Source: Microbacterium oxydans (GTDB lineage Bacteria; Actinomycetota; Actinomycetes; Actinomycetales; Microbacteriaceae). From it: a stretch of 64,000 nucleotides of DNA. The notes under the pieces were generated by a model. It ran no database searches, was not told the origin of the DNA, and saw nothing but the letters and a program-made list of their open reading frames with translations. The stretch is taken from assembly GCF_026559675.1 (NCBI RefSeq), contig NZ_CP092891.1:310001-374000 (forward strand). The letters run 5' to 3'. The number at the start of each line of letters is the position of its first letter. Within the stretch, counting starts at the first letter, position 1. The translations under genes and the position numbers were made by a program. Shown here in pieces: positions 49,554-57,368 of this stretch.

Positions 49554-50494
49554 CCCGGGGCGAGCCGACCCGATCGACCAGGAGAGTGCAGGAAGGCGCC
49601 CCCGTCGTGCTCGGGCTCGACGTCGGGGGCTCGAGCGTCAAGCATCTGCTCGCGTCCGCGCGCGCCTCGCTGGACACCCCGCCGAAGCCCCTCGATCGGG
49701 GCCGACATGCGACGCCCAAGTCGTCTCCCGTGGAAGGGCTCGCCGCGATCGCGTCGTCCCTCCGCGGTGATGCCGACCTCGAGCGCGTGGTGCTGTCGAT
49801 CCCCGGACTCGTCGACGAGGCGGCCGGCGTGGTCGTGCGCTCGACCAACATCCCGGCGCTCGACGGCCGACCGCTGGGCGCACAGCTCAGCGCCGAGCTC
49901 GGCATCCCCGTCGACGTGATCAACGACGGGCATGCGGCCGCCGTCGCCGAGGCCTCGTGGGGTGCGGGTGCCGGTGTCGACGACGTCTTCGTGCTCGCGC
50001 TGGGCACGGGCATCGCCGGCGCGCACGTGGCGCACGGACAGGTCGTCCCCGGAGCACATGGCTCGGCGGGCGAGCTCGGACACATCACGATCGAACCCGA
50101 GGGGAGCATCTGCTCCTGCGGGCGCCGCGGCTGCCTCGAGACCATCATCGGCGCTCCCGCCCTGCGCAGGGCATGGGTCGCGGTCGGGGGCACCGGCGGG
50201 CCGGAGGGGCTGCTCGCGGCGCACTCCGCGGGGGATGCCGCGGCCACGGTCATCGTCGAACGGGCGTCGTCGGCGCTCGCGGAGGCGATCCTCACCCTGT
50301 GCGCGCTCGTCGATCCGGGCTGCATCGTGATCGGCGGCGGGCTCGCTCAGGCGCCGCATCAGCTGGTGACCCTCGCCGAGCGCTACGTGGGCGAGCGGGC
50401 CTCGTTCCACCGGGTGCCGCCCATCGTCCCGGCCACGCTCGGCGAGTGGGCCGGCGCGAACGGCACGGTCCTCACCGCCCTCCGCCGCCGCTGA
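49550..50494 (+). CDS. ROK-family sugar kinase
   Basis: Cytoplasmic sugar kinase of 314 residues. It has VVLGLDVGGSSVKHLLAS (phosphate 1), catalytic Asp in VINDGHAAAVAEAS, adenosine/phosphate motif LALGTGIAGAHVAHG, GELGHITIEPEG and an intact zinc motif CSCGRRGCLETIIGAP. There is no DNA-binding N-terminus, so it is a kinase rather than a regulator. Coupled by GTGA to the peptide transporter ATPase. That link suggests the importer brings in a sugar-containing peptide, for example a muropeptide-like compound; the sugar is unknown. Confidence 0.9.
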   Translation: MTRGEPTRSTRRVQEGAPVVLGLDVGGSSVKHLLASARASLDTPPKPLDRGRHATPKSSPVEGLAAIASSLRGDADLERVVLSIPGLVDEAAGVVVRSTNIPALDGRPLGAQLSAELGIPVDVINDGHAAAVAEASWGAGAGVDDVFVLALGTGIAGAHVAHGQVVPGAHGSAGELGHITIEPEGSICSCGRRGCLETIIGAPALRRAWVAVGGTGGPEGLLAAHSAGDAAATVIVERASSALAEAILTLCALVDPGCIVIGGGLAQAPHQLVTLAERYVGERASFHRVPPIVPATLGEWAGANGTVLTALRRR

Positions 50495-50512
50495 CCCCCC
50501 ACCCCCACCCCA

Positions 50513-50610
50513 GTCGAGAGCACGGGATCTCGCCGAGTGCACGGCTCTCCGACGTCGATGCGCCGTGCGCTCGGCGACATGCCGTGCACTCGGCGCCAGC
50601 GCTGGCGCCG
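50513..50610. repeat. Palindromic repeat cluster between ROK kinase and SDR genes
   Basis: CGCCGAGTGCACGGC (50531-50545) has a near-perfect inverted copy at 50562-50576 (one mismatch) and a perfect inverted copy at 50581-50595. A shorter related copy GTCGAGAGCACGG lies at 50513-50525. The last copy runs into a perfect 20-base palindrome CGGCGCCAGCGCTGGCGCCG (50591-50610). Possible role: terminator for the upstream operon or a genome-wide REP element. Confidence 0.65.
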
Positions 50611-50652
50611 TGTGACGGCGGATGCCCAGGACACTCGCGTAAAATCGGCACA

Positions 50653-52170
50653 ATGACCGACGCGCCCCTCGAACCCACCGACCCGGGTGCCGGTATCGAC
50701 CCCGACGATCTCGCCACGACGCTGCGCGTGCTGGCCGAGCTGCATGAGATCGACAACGAGCACCCGGACTTCGTCGCCGTGCGCCACGCGACCGCGGCGA
50801 TGTTCAAGGCCGTCAAGCGCGTGCGTCGCAAGGAGATCCGCGACGCGATCGCCGAGGCCGACAAGGCCGTGGTCGCCCGCACCGCCACCGGGGCACCCGA
50901 CCGCATCGATGACGAGACCCGAGGCAACGACCTCGCCACCAGCGTGGTGGACGCCCCGATCGCGGGCGAGCTGCTCAAGCCCCGCAACTGCTACATCTGC
51001 AAGCAGCCGTACACGCAGGTCGACGCGTTCTACCACCAGCTGTGCCCCGACTGCGCGCGCTTCAGCCACGGCAAGCGCAACGCCCGCACCGACCTGACGG
51101 GCAAGCGTGCCCTGCTCACGGGTGGCCGCGCCAAGATCGGCATGCACATCGCGCTGCGGCTGCTGCGCGACGGCGCCCACACCACGATCACGACCCGCTT
51201 CCCGCGCGATGCCGTGCGGCGTTTCTCGGCTCTGCCCGACTCGGCCGACTGGCTGCACCGGCTGCGTGTCGTCGGCATCGACCTGCGCGATCCGGCCCAG
51301 GTGATCGGTCTCGCCGACTCGGTCGCGGCTCAGGGCCCTCTCGACATCCTGATCAACAACGCCGCGCAGACCGTGCGTCGCTCGCCCGGCGCCTACTCGC
51401 TGCTGGCGGATGCCGAGCTGCAGCCGCTGCCCGACGGGCCGCTGCCCGAGATGGAGACCTTCGGTCACACGGCCGACCCGCACCCGCAGGCGCTGCAGGC
51501 ATCCGTCGACGCGCATCCGCTGCTGTCGGTCGCGGCCCTCGGCGGCACGGTCGCCGAGCAGGGCGGACAGGCCCTCACAGCCGAAGACCTCGCGCGGCTC
51601 GCCATGGCCCCCGGGTCGTCGTCGCTCGAGAAGCACGCCGACGGCACCGCGATCGACGCCGGCGGACTCGTGCCGGATGTGAACCGCGTCAACAGCTGGG
51701 TGCAGTCGATCGAGCAGGTCGACCCGCTGGAGATGCTCGAGGTGCAGCTCGCGAACACCACGGCGCCCTTCCTGCTGATCAGCCGCCTGCGTGCGTCGAT
51801 GGCGGCGTCCGACTCGCACCGCAAGTACGTGGTGAACGTGTCGGCCATGGAGGGGCAGTTCTCCCGCCGCTACAAGGGTCCGGGGCATCCGCACACGAAC
51901 ATGGCCAAGGCCGCGCTCAACATGCTCACCCGCACCAGCGCGGGCGAGATGCTCGAGAAGGACGGCATCCTCATGACCGCCGTCGACACCGGCTGGATCA
52001 CCGACGAGCGTCCGCACTACACGAAGGTGCGCCTCGCCGAGGAGGGCTTCCACGCCCCGCTCGACCTGGTCGACGGCGCCGCCCGCGTGTACGACCCGAT
52101 CGTGCGCGGCGAGGCCGGCGAGGACATCCACGGCGTCTTCCTGAAGGACTACGAGCCCAGCCCCTGGTGA
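50653..52170 (+). CDS. Atypical SDR-family protein with N-terminal zinc-ribbon
   Basis: A 505-residue soluble protein. Residues 1-105 are helical and charged; residues 113-134 form a CxxC...CxxC zinc-ribbon (CYIC at 113-116, CPDC at 131-134); residues about 146-490 are an SDR fold. The cofactor loop reads TGGRAKIG (usual TGxxxGIG) and NNAAQ is present, but an insertion of about 110 residues follows. The catalytic Tyr of YxxxK is replaced by Thr (TNMAK, T415/K419), while the Ser in NVSAMEG is kept. Activity is therefore doubtful or altered. Leaderless start: TAAAAT at 50640-50645, ATG 7 bases later. Confidence 0.85.
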   Translation: MTDAPLEPTDPGAGIDPDDLATTLRVLAELHEIDNEHPDFVAVRHATAAMFKAVKRVRRKEIRDAIAEADKAVVARTATGAPDRIDDETRGNDLATSVVDAPIAGELLKPRNCYICKQPYTQVDAFYHQLCPDCARFSHGKRNARTDLTGKRALLTGGRAKIGMHIALRLLRDGAHTTITTRFPRDAVRRFSALPDSADWLHRLRVVGIDLRDPAQVIGLADSVAAQGPLDILINNAAQTVRRSPGAYSLLADAELQPLPDGPLPEMETFGHTADPHPQALQASVDAHPLLSVAALGGTVAEQGGQALTAEDLARLAMAPGSSSLEKHADGTAIDAGGLVPDVNRVNSWVQSIEQVDPLEMLEVQLANTTAPFLLISRLRASMAASDSHRKYVVNVSAMEGQFSRRYKGPGHPHTNMAKAALNMLTRTSAGEMLEKDGILMTAVDTGWITDERPHYTKVRLAEEGFHAPLDLVDGAARVYDPIVRGEAGEDIHGVFLKDYEPSPW

Positions 52171-52180
52171 CGCTCGCGGG

Positions 52181-53713
52181 TCAGCCCAGCGGGCCGTACC
52201 GCACGATGCCGCTCGGCACCTTCCCTCCGAAGAGGGCGTCGACGGTGACGAGCGCGAACCCGCGATCGCGGAGACCGGTGACGACCCGGTCGAAGACGCG
52301 CGCCGACCCGGCCTGGATGTCGTGCATGAGCATGATGGTCGACACAGCGGGCCGCTCGATCGCGTAGCGGGCCAGGTCGTCGTCGGCGGGCTTCTCCCAG
52401 TCGCGGGTGTCGACGCTCCACAGGATCGCCGGCTCGGCGGCGATCTCGATGACGTCGGCGTCGACGAACCCGCCGGGCGGGCGGAACGTGCGCACCGGCT
52501 GACCGGACAGCGTGCGCAGCAGTGCGGCCGTGCGGCCGAGCTGGTCTTCGATCTGCTCGTCCGTCAGATCGGTCAGGTACGGATGGCTCCACGTGTGGTT
52601 GCCGATCTGGTGTCCTTCTGCCGCGACGCGTCGGACGGTGTCGGGGTGCTGCTGGGCATTCTGTCCCAGCATGAAGAACGTCGCGGCCGACTGCTCGTCG
52701 CGCAGCACGTCGAGGAACTGCGGGGTCAGCGTCGAAGGGCCGTCGTCGAGCGTGAGCGCCATGCACGGGACCAGATCGCACGGGATGCGCTCGAAGCCCG
52801 CGCCCGCGGAGGGTGTGCCGACGAAGTCCCCCTCCGCGCGGGTGATCGCCTGCGCGAAGGGAGTGAGCGCGCCCGCGGCCCGGGCGGCGCTCAGCGCGAC
52901 GGCCGAGGGATGCTCGGGCGACCGCTCCCGCCATCCGGCCAGGCCGTCGAGCTCGGGGGCCGACAGGTCCGCCGGAACGGGGATGACCAGCTCGCCGGCG
53001 TTCAGGTCGCTCGACAGCAGGGCCTCGCGGAGGACGTCGAGCTGGGCGTCGGTGGGCACGTCGACGGGAACGAGGCTGAGGCTGCCGGCGTCACGACGCA
53101 GGGTGTCGATGTAGGCGGGCCACAGCGACGCCACGTCCGTGAAGAGCTCGGCCTCCGTCGCGACCTCGCCCGTGGCGACATCCGTGTAGATCGTGGTCGT
53201 GGTGTCCGTCGCGGCCCCGTCGGTCGGCGCCGAGACGATGCGCAGCCGTTCGCCGAACAGCGATCCGCGGGCCAGGACGATCTCGCAGACGACGACGGCC
53301 CCGGTCCGGTCGCCGAGGATGTCGGCCGCGGGGGCGGTCGTCGCTCCCGGGGAGCATCCGCGGTCGCCGAGGCCGGCACCGGTCTCGTGCGCCGTCGGGC
53401 GGTAGGGGTGGCCGCTGAGGCGCGACTGCGTCGTGACGGCCTCGCGCACGACCGCTTCGACCGCCGTGTTGAACGGCGAGGTCCCCGGCAGCGCGGCCCA
53501 GCGCGCGTCGATGCCGACCTCGTCGTTCCGCAGTCGCATGTCGACGGTCGGCGACTGCTCCGGTCCGGGTGGGGCCGCAGCCGGCACGATCGTGCCGCTG
53601 ACGGACCACTGGCGCGGCTTCCAGCCGCTGACCGGTTCCGGTGCGCATGCCGAGAGCACGAGCGCCGCCCCGAGGACCGCGGCGAACAGGCGGGCCGACT
53701 TCGGTGCGTTCAT
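52181..53713 (-). CDS. Polysaccharide deacetylase-family lipoprotein
   Basis: Exported protein of 510 residues. The signal ARLFAAVLGAALVLSACAPE ends in a lipobox with Cys23. Residues about 30-300 are an uncharacterised region related to extracytoplasmic regulatory domains seen in deacetylases; residues about 318-500 are a NodB (CE4) domain: LTLDDGPST (catalytic DD), HTWSHP (metal His pair, about 373-377), RPPGGFVDADVIE and LWSVDTRDWEKP, and LMHDIQ. Likely removes acetyl groups from peptidoglycan or a surface glycan. Coupled to the upstream membrane protein by ATGA. Confidence 0.93.
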   Translation of the reverse strand: MNAPKSARLFAAVLGAALVLSACAPEPVSGWKPRQWSVSGTIVPAAAPPGPEQSPTVDMRLRNDEVGIDARWAALPGTSPFNTAVEAVVREAVTTQSRLSGHPYRPTAHETGAGLGDRGCSPGATTAPAADILGDRTGAVVVCEIVLARGSLFGERLRIVSAPTDGAATDTTTTIYTDVATGEVATEAELFTDVASLWPAYIDTLRRDAGSLSLVPVDVPTDAQLDVLREALLSSDLNAGELVIPVPADLSAPELDGLAGWRERSPEHPSAVALSAARAAGALTPFAQAITRAEGDFVGTPSAGAGFERIPCDLVPCMALTLDDGPSTLTPQFLDVLRDEQSAATFFMLGQNAQQHPDTVRRVAAEGHQIGNHTWSHPYLTDLTDEQIEDQLGRTAALLRTLSGQPVRTFRPPGGFVDADVIEIAAEPAILWSVDTRDWEKPADDDLARYAIERPAVSTIMLMHDIQAGSARVFDRVVTGLRDRGFALVTVDALFGGKVPSGIVRYGPLG

Positions 53714-54273
53714 CGCGTCACCTCGACCGTGGCCAGGAGGTCGGCGAGTTCCGCGTCGTAGGCGGGCGACGGGGTGGCGCGGAAGGTGAGGATGACCGGA
53801 CCCTCGGCGATGGCGCCCACGACGGTCTCCTGGTCCACCACGCGGGCGTGCAGGACCGTTCCGACGCCGGCGGCGCCCGGGGACAGCGTCTCCTCGCTGG
53901 TGGGTCCGAGTGGACCGGGGGCGACGCGGAGGAGGGCCTCCGGCACATCGGAGCCGGACACGAGGGACAGCTCGACGGTCATGAGGCGATCGGGGCTGCC
54001 GGCCACTCCGCGGGACTCGTCGCCGAAGTGGCTGCGCCACGACCATCCGCCCGGCAGCAGGAGCGTGGCCTGTGCGGTCTCGTTCGTCAGGCGGACCGTG
54101 CGCTGCTCCGCGGAGACCGTGGGGGTGAGGCCTCGGACGACCACCGGCACGACCATCACCGCGAGCAGTCCGAGGGTGACCAGCACGGTGATCACGACGA
54201 CCGGAAGCAGTCGCCGTCGTGGCGGATGCGGCCGCGGCGGGGACACCGTGTCGGTCGGCAGGGAACCGGTCAT
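53710..54273 (-). CDS. Membrane-anchored hypothetical protein, coupled to deacetylase
   Basis: A 187-residue protein with a Pro/Arg-rich cytoplasmic start, one membrane helix (about residues 22-46, LPVVVITVLVTLGLLAVMVV) and an extracellular beta-rich domain with TVRLTNETAQATLLLPGGWS and PVILTFRATPSP. Its stop overlaps the deacetylase start (ATGA), so the two are made together and probably act at the same surface. ATG at 54273 chosen because it follows the AAAGG-containing leader; the frame extends to 54378 without signal. Function unknown. The 54274-54418 gap upstream holds no other gene. Confidence 0.75.
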   Translation of the reverse strand: MTGSLPTDTVSPPRPHPPRRRLLPVVVITVLVTLGLLAVMVVPVVVRGLTPTVSAEQRTVRLTNETAQATLLLPGGWSWRSHFGDESRGVAGSPDRLMTVELSLVSGSDVPEALLRVAPGPLGPTSEETLSPGAAGVGTVLHARVVDQETVVGAIAEGPVILTFRATPSPAYDAELADLLATVEVTR

Positions 54274-54418
54274 GTCGTACGGAGCCTTTCTGCGAGAAGG
54301 GTGCCGATCCCTCGCAGACAGCGGCCCCCCGACCAGCTTCGAGCCTACTCCGGAGTGCGCCGCGCACCCCGAGGACACAGCGCGCTCGGGTACAGCGCCC
54401 CGGGCAGGAGAGCCGCGG

Positions 54419-54757
54419 TCAGACGGTGCGGTGCTCCAGGTTCGCGGACGCCCATCGCCCGAGCTGATCGAGGATCGGCAGCAGTCCGCGGCCGCTCGGG
54501 GTGAGGGCGTACGACACCGTGATCGGCGGACCCGCGTCGACCGTGCGGGCCACCAGGCCGGCGTCGGCGAGTTCCGCGAGACGGTCCGAGAGCACGGTGT
54601 CGCTGATGCCGGCGACCGCGCGGCGCAGCGCGACGAAGGTGGAGGGACCGCTGCCGAGCGCGGACACGATCATGCCGTTCCACCGTTTGCCGAGCACGCT
54701 GAAGGCCAGTGTGACGGCGGCGTCGCACATCTGGATCTCTTCGTGGACCTCGGCCAT
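54419..54757 (-). CDS. HxlR-family transcriptional regulator
   Basis: Winged-helix regulator of 112 residues: CDAAVTLAFSVLGKRWNGMI is the typical HxlR start with a conserved Cys (residue 11) that in relatives senses quinones, aldehydes or other electrophiles; SDTVLSDRLAELADAGLVAR is the recognition region and VSYALTPSGRGLLPILDQL the wing and dimer helix. Divergent from an azoreductase/quinone reductase, an expected partner. The ATG is 6 bases after the minus-strand -10 TAGGAT, so leaderless. Confidence 0.93.
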   Translation of the reverse strand: MAEVHEEIQMCDAAVTLAFSVLGKRWNGMIVSALGSGPSTFVALRRAVAGISDTVLSDRLAELADAGLVARTVDAGPPITVSYALTPSGRGLLPILDQLGRWASANLEHRTV

Positions 54758-54790
54758 GACCCCATCCTACCGTGCTACATTAACCGATGC

Positions 54791-54809
54791 CGCTAAGAAA
54801 AACCTAGCG
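54791..54809. promoter_or_regulatory. HxlR operator candidate
   Basis: CGCTAAGAAAAACCTAGCG has inverted arms CGCTA/TAGCG with a 9-base A-rich centre. It lies 25 bases before the azoreductase ATG in the 76-base divergent gap. Confidence 0.5.
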
Positions 54810-54833
54810 ACTACGAAAACGAGAGGTAGGCCC

Positions 54834-55490
54834 ATGTCCCTGTTCCGCCTGGATGCCAGCATCCTTCCCGCGTCGTCCGCCAGCCGTGAGCTCGCGGACC
54901 TCGTCGAGGCCGAGTGGACCGCATCCCACCCCGACTCGACCGTCACCCGCCGCGACCTGGCGAGCGACCCGGTCCCCGCGACCGCGTGGGCGGATGCCGT
55001 GACCGGCGGTTTCGCCGACGAGGCCCAGCGCACCCCCGCGCAGAACGACGCCCGCGCCCTCGCGACCCGGTTCGCGGACGAGCTGATCGGCGCCGACGCG
55101 CTGCTGTTCGCGGTGCCGCTGTACAACTACGGCGTCTCGCAGCACTTCAAGACCTGGTTCGACCTGGCCTACACCGACTCGCGCATCGACCCGTCCGGTA
55201 CCGCGCTGCAGGGCAAGCCCGCGACCCTGGTCACCGTGCTCGGCGGCAACTACGCGCCGGGTTCGCCCAAGGAGGGCTGGGACCACTCCACCGGCTGGCT
55301 GCGCCGCGTGCTGGCGGATGTGTGGGGCCTCGACCTCCGCGTCGTGCAGCGTCCGTTCACGCTCGTGGGCGTGAACCCCGCGCTCGACGCGTTCGCCGAC
55401 ACCGCGCGCGAGCTCAAGGAGAACGCCGAGACCGACGCCCGCACCTTCGGCCGCGAACTCGCCGCGACGCGCGAGCCCCGCGTGGCCTGA
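54834..55490 (+). CDS. FMN-dependent NADH azoreductase / quinone reductase
   Basis: Flavodoxin-like reductase of 218 residues, AzoR family. Opening LFRLDASILPASSASRELAD is the FMN-phosphate loop; ADALLFAVPLYNYGVSQHFK and TLVTVLGGNYAPG are FMN-contact blocks. The AzoR family reduces quinones and azo dyes with NADH. Divergent from an HxlR regulator that probably induces it under quinone or electrophile stress. A GAGAGGTAGG ribosome site precedes the ATG. Confidence 0.93.
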   Translation: MSLFRLDASILPASSASRELADLVEAEWTASHPDSTVTRRDLASDPVPATAWADAVTGGFADEAQRTPAQNDARALATRFADELIGADALLFAVPLYNYGVSQHFKTWFDLAYTDSRIDPSGTALQGKPATLVTVLGGNYAPGSPKEGWDHSTGWLRRVLADVWGLDLRVVQRPFTLVGVNPALDAFADTARELKENAETDARTFGRELAATREPRVA

Positions 55491-55516
55491 GACCCGGCAT
55501 CCGCCCCCGGACGGCG

Positions 55517-56623
55517 TCAGCCCAAGGGGGGCGGGTACGGATGCGGCAGCCACACCGTCACGATCAGCCCGCCGTCCGTGCGCGGGGTGAGCACCAGGGT
55601 GCCGTTGTGCGCCTGCGTGATGCGGTCGGCGATGGCCAGGCCGAGACCCACCCCGGCATGGTCTTCGTCCCGCGTGCGCTCGGACCCGCGCTGGAACGGC
55701 TCGGTGAGCATCGCGGCGCGGTGGGAGGGGATCACGTCGCCGGTGTTCTCCACGACCAGCGCGACCGCGTGCGGCATCGCGTACGTGCGCACCGCCACCG
55801 CACCGCCGGACGGCAGGTTGTGCACGATCGCGTTGAGCACGAGGTTCGTGACCAGCTGCGGCAGGAGCGCCGCAGACCCGAGCACGGGAGCCGGGGCACC
55901 GCCCACCTCCATGGCGACGCCGCGACGGTCGGCGAGGGGGAGCAGGCTCTCCACCGCCCCCTCCGCCAGGAGCGAGAGGTCGACGATCTCGCGCGTGAAG
56001 GTGCGGCGATCGGCACGGCTCAGCAGCAGCAGCGCCTCGGTCAGGTCGATCGCCCGGGTGTTCACCTCGCGCAGACGGGAGATCAGGGCATCGACGTCGC
56101 GGTCGGGATCGTCGCGGGCGACCTCGAGCAGGGTCTGCGAGATCGCGAGCGGGGTCCGCAGCTCATGCGAGGCGTTCGCGGCGAACCGCTGCTGCTCGGA
56201 CACGTGCGACTCCAGCTGCTCGAGCATCGAGTCGAAGACGTCGGCGAGGTCGCGGAACTCGTCACGCGGCCCCTCCAGCGAGACCCGGTGCGACAGGGAG
56301 CCCTGCGCCGCGAGCCGGGCGGCATCGCCGATGCGCTCCAGCGGTGCCAGCATCCGTCCGGCGAGCAGCCATCCGACGCCGAGCCCGAGGGCGAGCAGGA
56401 CCACCATGACCATCGCGGCGACCGGCACGAAGGCCCGGATCAGGTCACTGCGGTTCGGCACGAAGAACTCGGTGACGGGGATCTGCACGTCCGGCACGTA
56501 TCGGAGCAGATACGCGGCCACCGCGGCGAGCAGCAGCCCTCCCGACACGACGACGACCGCCGCGTAGCTCAGCGTCAGCTTGAGACGGGCGCTCATCCCG
56601 CGGCGGCGCCTACGCATCGGCAT
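55517..56623 (-). CDS. Sensor histidine kinase (VanS-like position)
   Basis: Membrane sensor kinase of 368 residues. Arg-rich start (MPMRRRRRGMSARLKLTLSY), helix 1 about 18-40, a short extracellular loop of about 25 residues, helix 2 about 65-88, HAMP about 90-140, phospho-acceptor His153 in NASHELRTPLAISQ, and an ATPase domain with VTNLVLNAIVHN and GVGLGLAIADRITQAHNG. The gene overlaps the response regulator by 14 bases. The very short sensor loop suits a kinase that senses membrane or wall stress. The nearby VanY-racemase-ligase operon makes a VanS-like job likely. Confidence 0.93.
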   Translation of the reverse strand: MPMRRRRRGMSARLKLTLSYAAVVVVSGGLLLAAVAAYLLRYVPDVQIPVTEFFVPNRSDLIRAFVPVAAMVMVVLLALGLGVGWLLAGRMLAPLERIGDAARLAAQGSLSHRVSLEGPRDEFRDLADVFDSMLEQLESHVSEQQRFAANASHELRTPLAISQTLLEVARDDPDRDVDALISRLREVNTRAIDLTEALLLLSRADRRTFTREIVDLSLLAEGAVESLLPLADRRGVAMEVGGAPAPVLGSAALLPQLVTNLVLNAIVHNLPSGGAVAVRTYAMPHAVALVVENTGDVIPSHRAAMLTEPFQRGSERTRDEDHAGVGLGLAIADRITQAHNGTLVLTPRTDGGLIVTVWLPHPYPPPLG

Positions 56624-57281
56624 CCGTCCCGATCCGATAGCCGACGCCGGGGACGGTGAGGATCAGCCACGGCTCGCCCAGGCGCTTGCGCAGCGATGAC
56701 ACCGTGATGCGCACCGCGTTCGTGAACGGGTCGGCGTTCTCGTCCCAGGCGCGCTCGAGCAGCTCCTCGGCGCTGACCACCCCGCCCTCCGCGTCGACCA
56801 GCACCTCCAGCACGGCGAACTGCTTGCGGGTGAGGGCGACGTAGCGGTCGTCGCGGTACACCTCGCGGCGGAACGGGTCCAGCCGCAGGCCCGCCATCTC
56901 CAGGACCGGCGGGCGGCTGCGCTGTCGGCGACGGTCGAGCGCGCGCAGACGCAGCACCAGCTCCCGCAGCTCGAACGGCTTCGTCAGGTAGTCGTCGGCG
57001 CCGATCTCGAAGCCCGACGCCTTGTCGTCGAGGCGGTCGGCCGCGGTGAGCATCAGGATCGGGATGCCGCTGCCGGAGGCCACGATCCAGCGGGCGATGT
57101 CGTCACCGGAGGGGCCGGGGACATCGCGGTCGAGCACGGCGATGTCGTAGGCGTTGATGCTCAGCAGCTCGAGGGCGGTGTCGCCGTCGCCGGCGACATC
57201 GGCCGCGATCGCCTCCAGCCGCAGACCGTCCCTGACTGCGTCGGCGAGGTAGGGCTCGTCCTCGACGATCAGTACACGCAT
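56610..57281 (-). CDS. OmpR/PhoB-family response regulator (VanR-like position)
   Basis: Response regulator of 223 residues: receiver domain with VLIVEDEP, phospho-acceptor D51 (VLDRDVPGPSG) and conserved Lys in YLTKPF; C-terminal winged helix of OmpR type (RYVALTRKQFAVLEVLVDAE and RITVSSLRKRLGEPW). The start at 57281 lies 7 bases after the minus-strand -10 TAGGAT, leaderless. It shares an 87-base gap with the divergent D,D-carboxypeptidase operon, which contains an inverted repeat. Confidence 0.95.
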   Translation of the reverse strand: MRVLIVEDEPYLADAVRDGLRLEAIAADVAGDGDTALELLSINAYDIAVLDRDVPGPSGDDIARWIVASGSGIPILMLTAADRLDDKASGFEIGADDYLTKPFELRELVLRLRALDRRRQRSRPPVLEMAGLRLDPFRREVYRDDRYVALTRKQFAVLEVLVDAEGGVVSAEELLERAWDENADPFTNAVRITVSSLRKRLGEPWLILTVPGVGYRIGTDADA

Positions 57282-57314
57282 GGCTGCGATCCTACGCAGT
57301 GCGGTATATCGGGA

Positions 57315-57336
57315 GCGTATGGAAAAGCGCATACGC
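57315..57336. promoter_or_regulatory. Inverted repeat in the divergent VanRS / VanY gap
   Basis: GCGTATG (57315-57321) and CATACGC (57330-57336) are perfect 7-base arms with an 8-base spacer. A probable response-regulator site controlling either or both directions. Confidence 0.5.
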
Positions 57337-57368
57337 CCCGGCAACCGGCGCTCTTCTTCACTGGGAGC

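Noticed and set aside
50591..50610. 20-base palindrome as a phage or integron attachment site
   Set aside because: No integrase, tRNA gene or flanking duplication is nearby; the related repeats suggest a REP-type element.
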